A stretch of 64,000 bases of DNA from Bradyrhizobium manausense (GTDB lineage: Bacteria; Pseudomonadota; Alphaproteobacteria; Rhizobiales; Xanthobacteraceae). Location of the stretch: contig NZ_JAFCKB010000008.1 of NCBI RefSeq assembly GCF_018130615.1, positions 1 to 64,000 on the forward strand. Reading direction: 5' to 3'. The position numbers and the translations under genes were made by a program. The notes beneath the pieces were generated by a model. That model was not told where the DNA came from, did no database searches, and saw nothing but the letters and a program-made list of their open reading frames with translations. Of this stretch, positions 8,610 through 17,299 are shown piece after piece. Numbering within the stretch: the first letter of the stretch is position 1; each line of letters opens with the position of its first letter.

Positions 8610-9470
8610 TCATGCCGCCTTCGCCTGCACGTCCTCGCAAAATTCCGCGAGCCGGTCCGCCAGCCGCAGCGTCGCGGAGCTCGCGTTGGGCGCGGCCATC
8701 AGCGCCACTTCGGTGCGGTTGATCGGCGCAAAGCCGTCCTTGGCCGTCAGCACGCGATGGTCCGCCTGGATCGACATCTCCGACAGAATGCTCAGGCCCA
8801 TGCCGGCGGCGACCGCGGCCTGGATGCCGGCGAGGCTCGATGACGAATACGACATGTGCCAGGCGCGGCCGGCGCTTTCCAGCGCATGGATCGCGCCGGC
8901 GCGGTAGAGGCAGCCGAGCGGAAAGCCGATCAGCGGCACCGAGGATACGTTGACGTCGACCGGATGGCTCTTGCTGGTGACCCAGTGCACCTCCTCCGGC
9001 CACACCGCAATCGCTCCCTTTGCGCCGGCCTCGCGCTTGAACAGTGCAAGGTCGAGTTCGCCGCGTTCGAGGTCGCGACTGAGGTTCTTGCTCTGGTCGG
9101 CGCGGACATCGAGCCGCAGGTTCGGATGCGAGCGCGAGAACGCGCCGAGCAGCTTTGCCAGCCGATAGGCGGCAAAATCCTCGGGGATGCCGAGCCGGAT
9201 CGCGCCTTCGCCTTCGTCGCGCAGCACGTCGCGCGCCTCTTCCGCAAGTGTGAGCAGCCGCCGCGCATAGGACAGCAGCCGCTCGCCGGCCTCGGTCGGG
9301 CGCACGTCCTTGCCGTCACGGTGCAGCAGCACCTGGCCGACATCCTCCTCCAGCCGCTTGATCTGCTGGCTGACGGTCGATTGCGTGCGATGGACGCGCT
9401 CGCTCGCGCGGGTGAAGCCGCCGGCCTCGACCACCGAGACGAAGCTGCGCAAAAGCTCCAGGTCGAGCAT
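8610..9470 (-). CDS. LysR-family transcriptional regulator
   Basis: A 286-residue regulator. The N-terminal winged helix-turn-helix is clear (LRSFVSVVEAGGFTRAS, then 'TQSTVSQQIKRLEE', residues about 5-60). The C-terminal part is a periplasmic-binding-protein-like effector domain starting near IRLGIPEDFA. The start at 9470 is set by a GGAGG six bases upstream (GGAGGCCCCGATG). Longer frames to 9482 or 9512 lack such a site. It is divergent from the EamA transporter, the usual arrangement for a LysR regulator and its target. It therefore probably controls that exporter in response to a metabolite, which is inference. Confidence 0.92.
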   Translation of the reverse strand: MLDLELLRSFVSVVEAGGFTRASERVHRTQSTVSQQIKRLEEDVGQVLLHRDGKDVRPTEAGERLLSYARRLLTLAEEARDVLRDEGEGAIRLGIPEDFAAYRLAKLLGAFSRSHPNLRLDVRADQSKNLSRDLERGELDLALFKREAGAKGAIAVWPEEVHWVTSKSHPVDVNVSSVPLIGFPLGCLYRAGAIHALESAGRAWHMSYSSSSLAGIQAAVAAGMGLSILSEMSIQADHRVLTAKDGFAPINRTEVALMAAPNASSATLRLADRLAEFCEDVQAKAA

Positions 9471-9580
9471 CGGGGCCTCCATTCGAAAATCCACTGATTG
9501 CGAGTTAATCATTTAATTTCCAAATAGCAAGCCGGCTCCCTAGATCGAGGGCCAGAAGAAAAACATCCGAGAATGCCCCC
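9471..9580. promoter_or_regulatory. Divergent LysR/EamA control region
   Basis: This 110-bp region is notably AT-rich at its centre (9505-9530) compared with its surroundings. It contains ttaatcatttaa, a candidate binding site for a LysR dimer (the family prefers T-N11-A within an interrupted palindrome). The exact operator is not resolved. Confidence 0.4.
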
Positions 9581-10489
9581 ATGTCCCTCGCTCCCTCGAT
9601 TTCGGTTCCCAGCAGCCGCTTCAACACGTTGCCGCTCGCCATCGGCGTGTTCTGCCTGCTCTGGAGCTATGCCTTCGTCGCCGGCAAGATCGGCGTCACC
9701 CATTGTCCGCCGCTGATCCTGCTCGCCGCGCGCTTCTCGCTCGCCGGCATTCTCATCCTCGGCGCCACGGCTATCCGCGGCGACTGGTCGTTGTCTTGGC
9801 GCGACGCCTTGATCTTCGCCGTGCTCGGCATTGCCAACAACGCGCTCTATCTCGGGCTCGGCTACACCGGCCTGCAATCGGTCTCCGCCGGCCTCGGCGG
9901 GCTGATCGTCTCGGCCAATCCGGTGTTCACGGCCGCGCTCGCGGCGCTGCTGCTCGGCGAGGGCATGACCTGGCGCAAGGCCAGCGGCCTGCTGCTCGGC
10001 ATCATCGGCGTCACGCTGATCGTCTGGCATCGCCTCACGGTCGGCACCGACAGCCTGCACGGCATCATCTTCACGCTGGCCTCGCTCGCCTCCATCGTCG
10101 CCGGCACCATCCTGTTCAAGCTGCTGGCGCCGAAGGGATCGTTGTGGATCGGCAACGGCGTGCAGAATCTCGCCGCCGGCATCGTGCTGACGCCGGTTGC
10201 GCTGACCTTCGCCGACGTGCACGCGATCGACCTTACGCCAAGCCTGATCGGCGCCTTTGCGTTCCTCGTGCTGGGCGGCTCGATCCTCGCCTACTGGCTC
10301 TGGTTTCATCTCCTCAAAGTGTGTGGCGCGACCGCGGCCAGCGCCTACCATTTCCTGATGCCGCCGCTGGGCATGCTGTTCGCCTTTATCGTGCTCGGCG
10401 AACATGTCGAGGCGCGTGACCTGCTCGGGATCATTCCGGTGGCGCTCGGCATTTACCTGGTGACGCGCCCCGCCAAGCCCATCGTGTAA
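9581..10489 (+). CDS. DMT-superfamily (EamA) transporter
   Basis: A 302-residue inner-membrane protein with about ten hydrophobic segments in two homologous EamA repeats (residues about 18-145 and 160-295). Characteristic features are 'LLWSYAFVAGKIG' in helix 1 and the 'ALLLGEGMTWRKASGLLLGIIGV' type of helix 4-5 junction (E in 'LGE' in both halves). Members export amino acids, metabolites or drugs. The divergent LysR gene suggests ligand-controlled efflux. The MBL hydrolase gene begins 14 bp downstream and is probably co-transcribed. Confidence 0.92.
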   Translation: MSLAPSISVPSSRFNTLPLAIGVFCLLWSYAFVAGKIGVTHCPPLILLAARFSLAGILILGATAIRGDWSLSWRDALIFAVLGIANNALYLGLGYTGLQSVSAGLGGLIVSANPVFTAALAALLLGEGMTWRKASGLLLGIIGVTLIVWHRLTVGTDSLHGIIFTLASLASIVAGTILFKLLAPKGSLWIGNGVQNLAAGIVLTPVALTFADVHAIDLTPSLIGAFAFLVLGGSILAYWLWFHLLKVCGATAASAYHFLMPPLGMLFAFIVLGEHVEARDLLGIIPVALGIYLVTRPAKPIV

Positions 10490-10503
10490 GAGGAGTTCCC
10501 CTC

Positions 10504-11277
10504 ATGCCTGTGTCCATCACCCTGATCGGCGGCCCCACCGCGCTGATCGAGATCGACGGCTTTCGCCTGCTCACCGATCCCACCTTCGATGCGCCCGGTG
10601 CCTACCAGCTGCCGCATGTGAAGCTGGAGAAGACCAGCGGTCCCGCCGTGAAGGCCGATGCGATCGGCCCGATCGATGCCGTGCTGCTCAGCCACGACCA
10701 GCACTCCGACAATCTCGACAAATCCGGCCGCGACTATCTGCTCAAGGCGCCGCGGGCGCTGACGACGGAGACCGGCGCCAAACGTCTCGGCGGCCATGTC
10801 GAGGGCCTCGCGCCCTGGGCAGCCGCGCACCTGAAGGACGACGACGGCAACACGCTGACCATCACCGCGACGCCGGCGCGTCACGGCCCGGCCGGCATCG
10901 AGCCGCTGTCGGGTGACGTCATCGGCTTCGTGGTGCAGTCGAGCCGCAAGGACACAAGCGCAGTCTATATCAGCGGCGACACCACCTGGTTCGACGGCGT
11001 CGCCGAGGTCGCGCGCCGCTTCAAATGCGGCGTGGTGCTGCCCTTCGCGGGGGCCGCGCAGACACGCGGGCCGTTCCATCTCACCATGGACACCAACGAT
11101 ACCATCGAGACCGCGCGCGCCTTCCCCGATGCGATGATCGTGCCCGTGCACACCGAAGGCTGGGCGCATTTCCGCCAGAACGGCGAGGATCTGCGCAAGA
11201 CGTTCGACGTGCTCGGTTTCGGAACGCGGCTGCGGCTGCTGGAGCCGGGCGTGGCGACGGTGATCGAGGCGCCGTGA
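10504..11277 (+). CDS. MBL-fold metal-dependent hydrolase (UlaG-like)
   Basis: A 257-residue soluble protein of the beta-lactamase-like L-ascorbate-6-phosphate lactonase group. The metal motif is LSHDQHSDN (near residues 61-69), followed by 'TPARHGPAG', 'ISGDTTWF' and 'VPVHTEGWAHF'. 'aggag' precedes the ATG by eight bases. It lies 14 bp after the EamA exporter and is likely part of the same LysR-controlled unit. The substrate is unknown; the neighbouring exporter hints at detoxification or metabolite handling. Confidence 0.88.
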   Translation: MPVSITLIGGPTALIEIDGFRLLTDPTFDAPGAYQLPHVKLEKTSGPAVKADAIGPIDAVLLSHDQHSDNLDKSGRDYLLKAPRALTTETGAKRLGGHVEGLAPWAAAHLKDDDGNTLTITATPARHGPAGIEPLSGDVIGFVVQSSRKDTSAVYISGDTTWFDGVAEVARRFKCGVVLPFAGAAQTRGPFHLTMDTNDTIETARAFPDAMIVPVHTEGWAHFRQNGEDLRKTFDVLGFGTRLRLLEPGVATVIEAP

Positions 11278-11304
11278 GGTTAAGCGGCGGCGCACCATCC
11301 CTCC

Positions 11305-11395
11305 TCGTCGTGGCCGGGCTTGCCCCGGCCATCCACGACTTCGTCGCCGCACCAAGAACGTGGATGCCCGGGACAAGCCCGGGCATGACGGCGAG
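11305..11395. repeat. Intergenic palindromic repeat, 'ggccgggcttgccccggcc' family
   Basis: Two inverted arms, each itself a hairpin: ggccgggcttgccccggcc with 'atccacg', then 'cgtggatgcccgggacaag' with 'cccgggcatgacg'. The whole folds as a large cruciform. Related copies occur at 27383-27480 and 45658-45745. It separates convergent genes. Confidence 0.75.
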
Positions 11396-11416
11396 TGAGC
11401 AGCTCCCGCTGCTAGC

Positions 11417-12187
11417 TCAATCCTTCTTGAACACAATCGACGCCATCCACCCCGTCATCAGCGCCATTGCCGCCGTGACGAGGCCATAGACCAGCCCGTT
11501 CTGCCGCGCCGTCGTTGCCACGAACTGCTCGAACCCGACCTTGACGATCTCGAACGCAGTCTCGGTCTTGCCGACGAGGGCGCCGTTCGCGAACAGCTTG
11601 ATCTCGACCTCATAGGTGCCGATCGGCACCTCCGCCGGCAGCGGGATGCCGGTGCGGAACAGCGTCGGCGTCAAAAAGGTCACCGCGCTTGCATCCTCGC
11701 GATACAGGCCGCGCTGGGTGCGCAGGCGGATGAAGGCGGAGCGGAACGCGTCGTTCGGCACCACGTCGGCGTAATCGCCGCCGACGCGCTGGGTCAGCAG
11801 CACGTTGTTGAGCCCGATCTGCTGCCGCCGCGCGATCTCCGGCGAGGTGATGACGTCGAACGGGCGATTGGCGAACAGCGCCAGATAGCTCGGCACCTGC
11901 AGGAACTGCCGGTAGTCGGTGTTGATCCAGATGCCGAATTCGCGCTCCTTGCGCCGCGTCACCATGTCGGCGCGCGGGCCCATCACGGTGACCACGAGGT
12001 CGTAGGCGCTGCGGTCGGCGGGCGTGGCGGCATCCTTCTCGACCGAGCCGAACAGCACCAGCTCCTCGCCGGAATAATTCGGCGTCACGGTGACGCGATG
12101 GTTGGAAACGGACACGATCAGCCGCTCGGCCTGCGCCGACGCGCCGAGCAGCAGAATGAGCAGACCTGCGAGAACCGCGCGCATCAT
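11417..12187 (-). CDS. TIGR02186-type alphaproteobacterial membrane-anchored protein
   Basis: A 256-residue protein with an N-terminal signal (LAGLLILLLGASAQA-ER), a periplasmic beta-rich domain (SVSNHRVTVTPNYSGEELVLFG) and one C-terminal membrane helix (LVYGLVTAAMALMTGWMASI) ending in FKKD. This matches the uncharacterised family found beside TauE-type sulfite exporters. Its start overlaps the TauE stop by four bases (ATGA), showing tight coupling. It may be an accessory subunit of the exporter, which is inference from conserved pairing. Confidence 0.82.
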   Translation of the reverse strand: MMRAVLAGLLILLLGASAQAERLIVSVSNHRVTVTPNYSGEELVLFGSVEKDAATPADRSAYDLVVTVMGPRADMVTRRKEREFGIWINTDYRQFLQVPSYLALFANRPFDVITSPEIARRQQIGLNNVLLTQRVGGDYADVVPNDAFRSAFIRLRTQRGLYREDASAVTFLTPTLFRTGIPLPAEVPIGTYEVEIKLFANGALVGKTETAFEIVKVGFEQFVATTARQNGLVYGLVTAAMALMTGWMASIVFKKD

Positions 12188-13101
12188 CCGCTCACCCCCA
12201 ATTCGCGGATGGTGAAGAGGTCCTCGGGGCGGATCACCAGCTCGATGGCGAAGCGGACGCCGACCGAGAGGATCAACAGGCCCAGCAGCAACCGCAACTG
12301 CTCGCCGCGGATCTTCTGGCCGGCGCGGGCGCCGAACTGCGCGCCGGTGACGCCACCGACCATCAAAATCAGCGCCAGCACGGCGTCGACGAGATGATTG
12401 GTCACCGCATGCAGCATGGTTGCGAACAGCATGGTGACCAGCGTCAGCACCATCGAGGTCCCGATCACCGTCGAGGTCGGCACCCGCAACAGATAGATCA
12501 TGACCGGCACCAGGATGAAGCCGCCGCCGATGCCCATGATGGCGCCGATGAAGCCGATCACGATGCCGATGACGACCACCGGGATGACCGACAGATAGAT
12601 CTTCGATCGCTTGAACCGCATCTTCAGCGGCAGGCCGTGGATCCAGTTATGCGTGCGCCGCGGCGGCACGGCGCCGCGCCGGGTCCGCATCAGGGCGCGC
12701 AGGCCTTCGGAGAACATCAGGCTGCCGACCGTGGTGAGCAGCACCACGTAAGAGAGCGCAATCATCAGGTCGAGCTGGCCGAGCGCGCGCAGCTGCGTGA
12801 ACGTCCACACGCCGAGCGCGGTGCCGGTGACGCCGCCGCACAACAAGACGCTGGCCAGTGCCGGATCGATCGCGCGCCGCCGCCAATAGGTCAGCGCCCC
12901 GGAAAACGACGAGGCCGCGATGTGGCTCGCAACCGAGGCGACTGCGACCGCCGGCGTGATGCCGATGAAGATCAAGAGCGGCGTCATCAGGAAGCCGCCG
13001 CCGATCCCGAACATGCCGGAGACGAAGCCGACGGCCGCGCCCATCGCCAAAACCAGGAACACATTGACCGGAAGATCGGCGATCGGAAGGTAGAGCTGCA
13101 T
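12184..13101 (-). CDS. TauE/SafE-family sulfite/anion exporter
   Basis: A 305-residue inner-membrane protein with about eight to nine hydrophobic segments. Both family signatures are present: GFVSGMFGIGGGFLMTP in the N-terminal half and 'GFIGAIMGIGGGFILVP' in the C-terminal half, the two repeated gates of this family. Start 13101 (MQLYLPIADLP) is chosen because the conserved sequence begins there; a further in-frame ATG at 13158 is less likely. Family members move sulfite, sulfonates or related organosulfur anions. The downstream TIGR02186 gene is coupled by an overlapping start. Confidence 0.9.
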   Translation of the reverse strand: MQLYLPIADLPVNVFLVLAMGAAVGFVSGMFGIGGGFLMTPLLIFIGITPAVAVASVASHIAASSFSGALTYWRRRAIDPALASVLLCGGVTGTALGVWTFTQLRALGQLDLMIALSYVVLLTTVGSLMFSEGLRALMRTRRGAVPPRRTHNWIHGLPLKMRFKRSKIYLSVIPVVVIGIVIGFIGAIMGIGGGFILVPVMIYLLRVPTSTVIGTSMVLTLVTMLFATMLHAVTNHLVDAVLALILMVGGVTGAQFGARAGQKIRGEQLRLLLGLLILSVGVRFAIELVIRPEDLFTIRELGVSG

Positions 13102-13425
13102 CGGACCCACGCTCCGGCGAGACGGATCGATTTCGCGGAGCGCTCGCAGGAAGGGCATGCCGCGCCCCTCAATAGCGGAATTTGCTGCGGGACGGGACCC
13201 GGAAATTTGTGCGTGGTGAATGGGGGAGAGGAGAGCCTGAGCGAGGCTCGATCGTTGCGACGACGGAGGTGCGCTCCCTCCCCCGCTTGCGGGGGAGGGG
13301 TGGGGAGAGGGTGTCTCCGCAACGGGACAGTCCCCTAGAGGATAGAACCCTCACCCGGCACTACGTGCCGACCTCTCCCGCAAGCGGGAGAGGTGCACCG
13401 AGCGCGCGGCTCGACTGAGTCTACC
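13102..13425. other. 324-bp intergenic stretch, mostly repeat
   Basis: It holds the upstream region of the TauE gene (13102-13260), in which no clear promoter was found, and then the composite palindromic repeat at 13269-13394. No credible small gene was seen. Confidence 0.6.
13269..13394. repeat. Composite palindromic repeat, copy 1 of a direct pair
   Basis: Two hairpins (ctcccccgcttgcgggggag and ctctcccgcaagcgggagag) are joined by about 75 bp that includes 'tggggagagggtg' and 'ccctcaccc'. A second copy in the same orientation lies at 17154-17278, so the PodJ-like gene sits between direct repeats. Confidence 0.8.
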
Positions 13426-16400
13426 TCAATGCGCCGCCGACGCCGAGCGCTTCATCGCGACCGGCTTCGGCGCGGGCTTGGCGGCAGCCGCCGGGGCGCT
13501 ATCCCAGCCGCCGGCGGGCGTCTGGACGTTGACGGCGTCGTCGGGCTGCGGCTCGGCGCTGAAGGTCTGGATCGCAAGCTTGGCGGCGGCGAGCGATTGC
13601 GGGTCGAGGCGCTTGGCGACGTCGTCGCGCTTGGTGGCCGCATCCGCATCGCCCTGTCCAGCCGCGAGGGTGAACCATTTGTAGGACTCGGCGAGGTTCT
13701 GTTCGACGCCGATGCCGCGGGCATAGAGGATGCCGAGGTTGAACTGGCTGTCGGCGACGCCGCGATCGGCCGCTTTCCGGAACCACTGCGCCGCGCTCTT
13801 GTAGTTGGCGCCGCGGCCACCGCCGTCGGCGTCGAGCACTGCGAGATTGTGCATCGCCTTGGCATTGCCGCGCTCGGCGGCCTGCGTGTAGTAGCGGCGG
13901 GCGATGTCGGCGTCCTTCTTCACGCCGAGGCCCTTTTCGTAGAGCGTGCCGAGGCGGAAGGTCGCGGGCACGACGCCGGCCTGCGCCGCGCGGTCGTACC
14001 ACTTCACCGCTTCCTCGTAATTCGAGGCCACACCCTTGCCTTCGGCAAAGCGCACGCCGATCTCGTAAGCCGCCGTCGCATCGCCCTTCATCGCGGCGGT
14101 GCGCAGGCTAGGTCCGCCGATGCCGTCAGGCAGTTTCTCGCTCGGCGGCACCTGGACGACGCCAAGCCGCGCACGGCTCGTGCCCGACAGCGCGCCGGTG
14201 ACGTCGCTGTTCGCCGCGGGCGAGGCCGGCGCTGCGGCGGGCGCGGGCGGAATGTCAACAGAAGCCGCGTTGCCGGCGTTCGTCGCCGGTGCGGCATTGT
14301 TCTGGGACTGCTTCCCGATCGGCGTCGGCGAGGTCATCGACGGCGTGACCTGCTCGGGCGCAGCCGGCTTGGTCTCGAGCGGCGGCGCCTGTGGCGCGGG
14401 TTGGCTGGTATTTTCCATCGCCTGCGGCGCCGGCGGCGCGCTGGCGCCTTCGAGCAGGTTCATCGCCATCTTGAAGGTGCCGAGCACGATCACGACCACG
14501 CTCGCGCCAACCAGCAGCGAGCGGATTTTCGACGTGATGGTCGAGCCGCCTTCTTGAGCCGCGGCTGTTCCTTTCCCTTGGCTCTTGTCCTTGGTGCGCG
14601 CTGCGATCGCGGCCTTGACGCCGCGAGCGGGCTTCTCCGGCGGCTGCGCGGCGGCAGCCTGCGCGGCGCGGCGCGCGGCGGCGATGAAGCTCGACGACGA
14701 CACCGGCTCCTTCGGTGCGGTCGGGATTTCGGCGATCGCGCTTTCGGACGCGGCAATGCGCTCGGACGGCGTGGCGGGGCGGCCGCTCGGACGCGTGCCG
14801 GGTTCGAGCGGATGATCCGGCGGCAGCTCGGGCGCGATCGCGGCGCGAGCGGGCGCCGTATGCGGCTCCAGGATCTCGCTGATCGCGCGCGGCGGCATCG
14901 GCGGCGGCGCTGCGGGCGCGGCGGCGTGGAATTCACGCGGCGCGGCGACGAAGGCCGAGTGTGCCGGCTGCTGCGCGGCGGCGGGATTCGGCAGCTCGGG
15001 CTTCGGATCGTAATTCGGTTGCTGCGGCTGCGACCGTTGCTCGCGCGCCATAGGCGGCGGCTCGACCGGAGCGGCCATTGGCATGGGCGCAGCCGCTGGC
15101 ATGGGCGCAGCCATCGGCATTGGCGCAGGGGCCGGCGGTGCGGTGCGCACCGCGCGCAGATCGCCCTCGATCATGGTAAGGCGATCGACGACATGGCCGA
15201 GCGTACTGTGCACGGCCTCCAGCGAATCCTGCGTGCTGCGGTTGGTCTCGGCCTGGCTGAAGCGGATGTCGGACAGCTCGCGCTTGACGAGGTCGACCAT
15301 GCCGGAATCGGGAATGGGCGCCGAATTGCGGCTCTCGGCCAGCGCGGAATAGGTCGCCTGCTGGCGCTCCAGGTGCCGCAGGATGTCGTGCAGCCCATCC
15401 TCGACACGGCTGAAATTGCCGCCGCGCGAGTCCGAGGCGGCCTCTAACCGCTCCAGCAGATAGGAGACGCGCTGCTCGAGATGCGCGAAGGTCGAGGCCG
15501 AGTCGTTGCCGACCTGCATGCGGTCGAAACGATCGGACAGCGCGCGGATTGCGGCTTCCAGATGCTCGGTGCTCTCTGCGGGCTGCGGCCGTTCGCGCGT
15601 TTCCAGCGCAGCGGTGAGCGCGGCGATGCGCTGCTCCAGCACGGCAAAGCTGTCGCTGTGGCCGGACGAACGGGTGATCTGGTCGACCTTGGACGACAGC
15701 AGCTGCACGTCCTCGGAGAGACGTGCGAGGGCTTCGTTGGAGGCGACGTTCGAGACGATGCCGCGCAACGCCGAGATCGCGCCCTCGAGCTGGCGCACCG
15801 TCGAGGGATCGTCATTGGCGCGCAGGATCAGGTCGAGCTTGGCGCCGAGATTGCGGATCGCCTCGTCATAGCCGGCGAGCTGCTCGGCCGGCGTCAGCGT
15901 GCGCAGCACCTGCTTGATGTCGGACAGGGCGCGTTCGATGCCGGACAGGACCTGGCCGTCGGTGCCGTTGGAGCGGGTCTCGTCGATGCGCCGGTGCAGC
16001 GAGCGGATCTCGTTCTCGATCGATTCGATCGCGCGGCGCGGCATCGCCTCGGTGATGGCGTTGCGGATCTCGGCGAGCTCGGCACGGAAGCCGTTGATCG
16101 CCTGCTCGGTATGGTCGGGGCGCTGCAGCGACTCGATCTGGCTCGTGATCTTGAGCAGATGGCGTTCGAGCGACGAGAAGTCCGGCCCCGGCTGCGGTGG
16201 CGGCGGAGCATAGGCAGGCGCAGGCGGCGCCATCGGCGGCGCATAGGGAGCGGCAGAAGGCGCGATCGACGGCGCAGCGCGCGGCGGCACCTGCCGCGGT
16301 GCGAATCCATCGAGCTCGCTCTGGCGTGCGGTGATCTCGGCGACCGCGACGTCGAACGACGCGGGGCTCAGGGGAGGTGAGCTGCGATACACCTGTGCGG

Positions 16401-16938
16401 CTGCGCGCTCGACCGCGTCGGCCTGACGCTGGCGCGGTTCGACGGGGGCCGGTGCCGGTCGCGGCGGCTGCGGCTGCTGCGCCTGAGGCTGCTGGGACCG
16501 CGAGATCTGCGACAGGCGGGCATCGAGCCGCGAGATCGCGTCGTTGAGCTGGCGGGCGACGCCCTGCTCGCGCGACACGTCTCTTTCACGAGAAGTGTCT
16601 TGTTCGCGAGAAGAGTCTCGGCGCGGCGCTGCGGGCTTGGAAATTCGTTCGATCTGCTGGGTGATCGCGTCGAGCCGCTGATGGATGTCGGCGACTTCGC
16701 GGCTTTCCTGACTGGTTCCCTGACTGGTTCCTTGGCTCGGCATCGGCGCCGAGCGCGGATCGGGACGCTGCTCCTGACGCTGATCGTAGGGCTCGCGGAA
16801 GTTCGGCGCGGCAGTCTCGCCGAGCGTGGAGTTCAGCCAATCGTTGAGGGACATGCCTGCGCGGCGCGCAGCAGCTTCGGCCCGCTCCCGGACGGATGGA
16901 TCGATGCCGTCAACACTCCACGATACGCGCGAATTCAT
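13426..16938 (-). CDS. PodJ-like polar localisation protein with SEL1 repeats
   Basis: A 1170-residue protein. The N-terminus (VSWSVDGIDPSVRERAEAAA, then RRAGMSLNDWLN) resembles the start of rhizobial PodJ/SEL1 proteins. Residues about 190-600 are a long coiled-coil region, followed by a Pro/Ala/Met-rich linker. One membrane helix lies near residue 812 (LLVGASVVVIVLGTF), and a periplasmic C-terminus carries about four SEL1 repeats (YEIGVRFAEGKGVASNYEEA, FRLGTLYEKGLGVKKDADIA, and so on). PodJ in Caulobacter and Agrobacterium marks a cell pole and recruits other factors. Start 16938 has 'GGACAGAG' close upstream; a frame to 17013 adds non-conserved residues. Several in-frame minisatellites are annotated separately. 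Confidence 0.8.
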   Translation of the reverse strand: MNSRVSWSVDGIDPSVRERAEAAARRAGMSLNDWLNSTLGETAAPNFREPYDQRQEQRPDPRSAPMPSQGTSQGTSQESREVADIHQRLDAITQQIERISKPAAPRRDSSREQDTSRERDVSREQGVARQLNDAISRLDARLSQISRSQQPQAQQPQPPRPAPAPVEPRQRQADAVERAAAQVYRSSPPLSPASFDVAVAEITARQSELDGFAPRQVPPRAAPSIAPSAAPYAPPMAPPAPAYAPPPPQPGPDFSSLERHLLKITSQIESLQRPDHTEQAINGFRAELAEIRNAITEAMPRRAIESIENEIRSLHRRIDETRSNGTDGQVLSGIERALSDIKQVLRTLTPAEQLAGYDEAIRNLGAKLDLILRANDDPSTVRQLEGAISALRGIVSNVASNEALARLSEDVQLLSSKVDQITRSSGHSDSFAVLEQRIAALTAALETRERPQPAESTEHLEAAIRALSDRFDRMQVGNDSASTFAHLEQRVSYLLERLEAASDSRGGNFSRVEDGLHDILRHLERQQATYSALAESRNSAPIPDSGMVDLVKRELSDIRFSQAETNRSTQDSLEAVHSTLGHVVDRLTMIEGDLRAVRTAPPAPAPMPMAAPMPAAAPMPMAAPVEPPPMAREQRSQPQQPNYDPKPELPNPAAAQQPAHSAFVAAPREFHAAAPAAPPPMPPRAISEILEPHTAPARAAIAPELPPDHPLEPGTRPSGRPATPSERIAASESAIAEIPTAPKEPVSSSSFIAAARRAAQAAAAQPPEKPARGVKAAIAARTKDKSQGKGTAAAQEGGSTITSKIRSLLVGASVVVIVLGTFKMAMNLLEGASAPPAPQAMENTSQPAPQAPPLETKPAAPEQVTPSMTSPTPIGKQSQNNAAPATNAGNAASVDIPPAPAAAPASPAANSDVTGALSGTSRARLGVVQVPPSEKLPDGIGGPSLRTAAMKGDATAAYEIGVRFAEGKGVASNYEEAVKWYDRAAQAGVVPATFRLGTLYEKGLGVKKDADIARRYYTQAAERGNAKAMHNLAVLDADGGGRGANYKSAAQWFRKAADRGVADSQFNLGILYARGIGVEQNLAESYKWFTLAAGQGDADAATKRDDVAKRLDPQSLAAAKLAIQTFSAEPQPDDAVNVQTPAGGWDSAPAAAAKPAPKPVAMKRSASAAH
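15077..15130 (-). repeat. In-frame 18-bp minisatellite in the PodJ-like gene
   Basis: Three near-identical 18-bp units with the core ggcatgggcgcagcc encode a Met/Pro/Ala repeat (PMPMAAPMPAAAPMPMAA) in the linker. The first two units differ only in their first two bases and the third has diverged further. Confidence 0.75.
16564..16617 (-). repeat. In-frame 18-bp minisatellite encoding SREQ/SRER units
   Basis: Three 18-bp units encode DSSREQ-DTSRER-DVSREQ in the N-terminal linker before the coiled coil. Unit length is a multiple of three, so copy-number change would keep the frame. Confidence 0.7.
16709..16732 (-). repeat. In-frame 12-bp tandem duplication (QGTS)
   Basis: Two 12-bp units (tgactggttccc and tgactggttcct) encode the repeated QGTS in SQGTSQGTSQES. 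It is a third, independent short tandem repeat in the same gene. Confidence 0.75.
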
Positions 16939-17299
16939 GACTCTGTCCGGTTCCGACTCCGGCGCCCCACCCGGCGCCTCCAGTCTCCCCACGCGTGCCG
17001 GTTGCAAAGACAATCGGATTTGGCGCGGGTCGTCTGCCTCGAAAACCGACTTTTTCCTGTTACGGTAAATAACGGGTTAAGGAACGCGTCGCCGGTGTCT
17101 TAAAGTTGGGCGGCGGGGGCCGTTGGGTGGAGGCTTGCTTCGCCAAATGGGCAGTGCGCTCCCTCCCCCGCTTGCGGGGGAGGGTTGGGGAGAGGGTGCT
17201 TCCGCAATCGAGGACCCCCAAGAGGAGAAAGCCCTCACCCGCGCCTTCGGCGCGACCTCTCCCGCAAGCGGGAGAGGTTATCGACACCGCCTACGTCGC
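16939..17299. other. 361-bp intergenic stretch, repeat-containing
   Basis: Upstream region of the PodJ-like gene (16939-17110), with the AT-rich tract 'tttttcctgttacggtaaata' style sequence near 17050-17075 that could hold its promoter, followed by the composite repeat at 17154-17278. No small gene is evident. Confidence 0.5.
17154..17278. repeat. Composite palindromic repeat, copy 2 of a direct pair
   Basis: Same order and orientation as 13269-13394: hairpin with cttgcggggg, 'ttggggagagggtgc', 'gccctcaccc', and hairpin ctctcccgcaagcgggagag. The two outer arms are nearly identical between copies and the centre has diverged. Confidence 0.8.

Noticed and set aside
13393-15447. 684-codon open frame opposite the PodJ-like gene
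   Set aside because: Arg/Gly-rich translation mirrors the Ala/Pro codons of the sense gene. No domain was recognised.
13269-17278. Repeated palindromes as a possible CRISPR array
   Set aside because: Only scattered copies at kilobase distances, no regular spacers and no cas genes.
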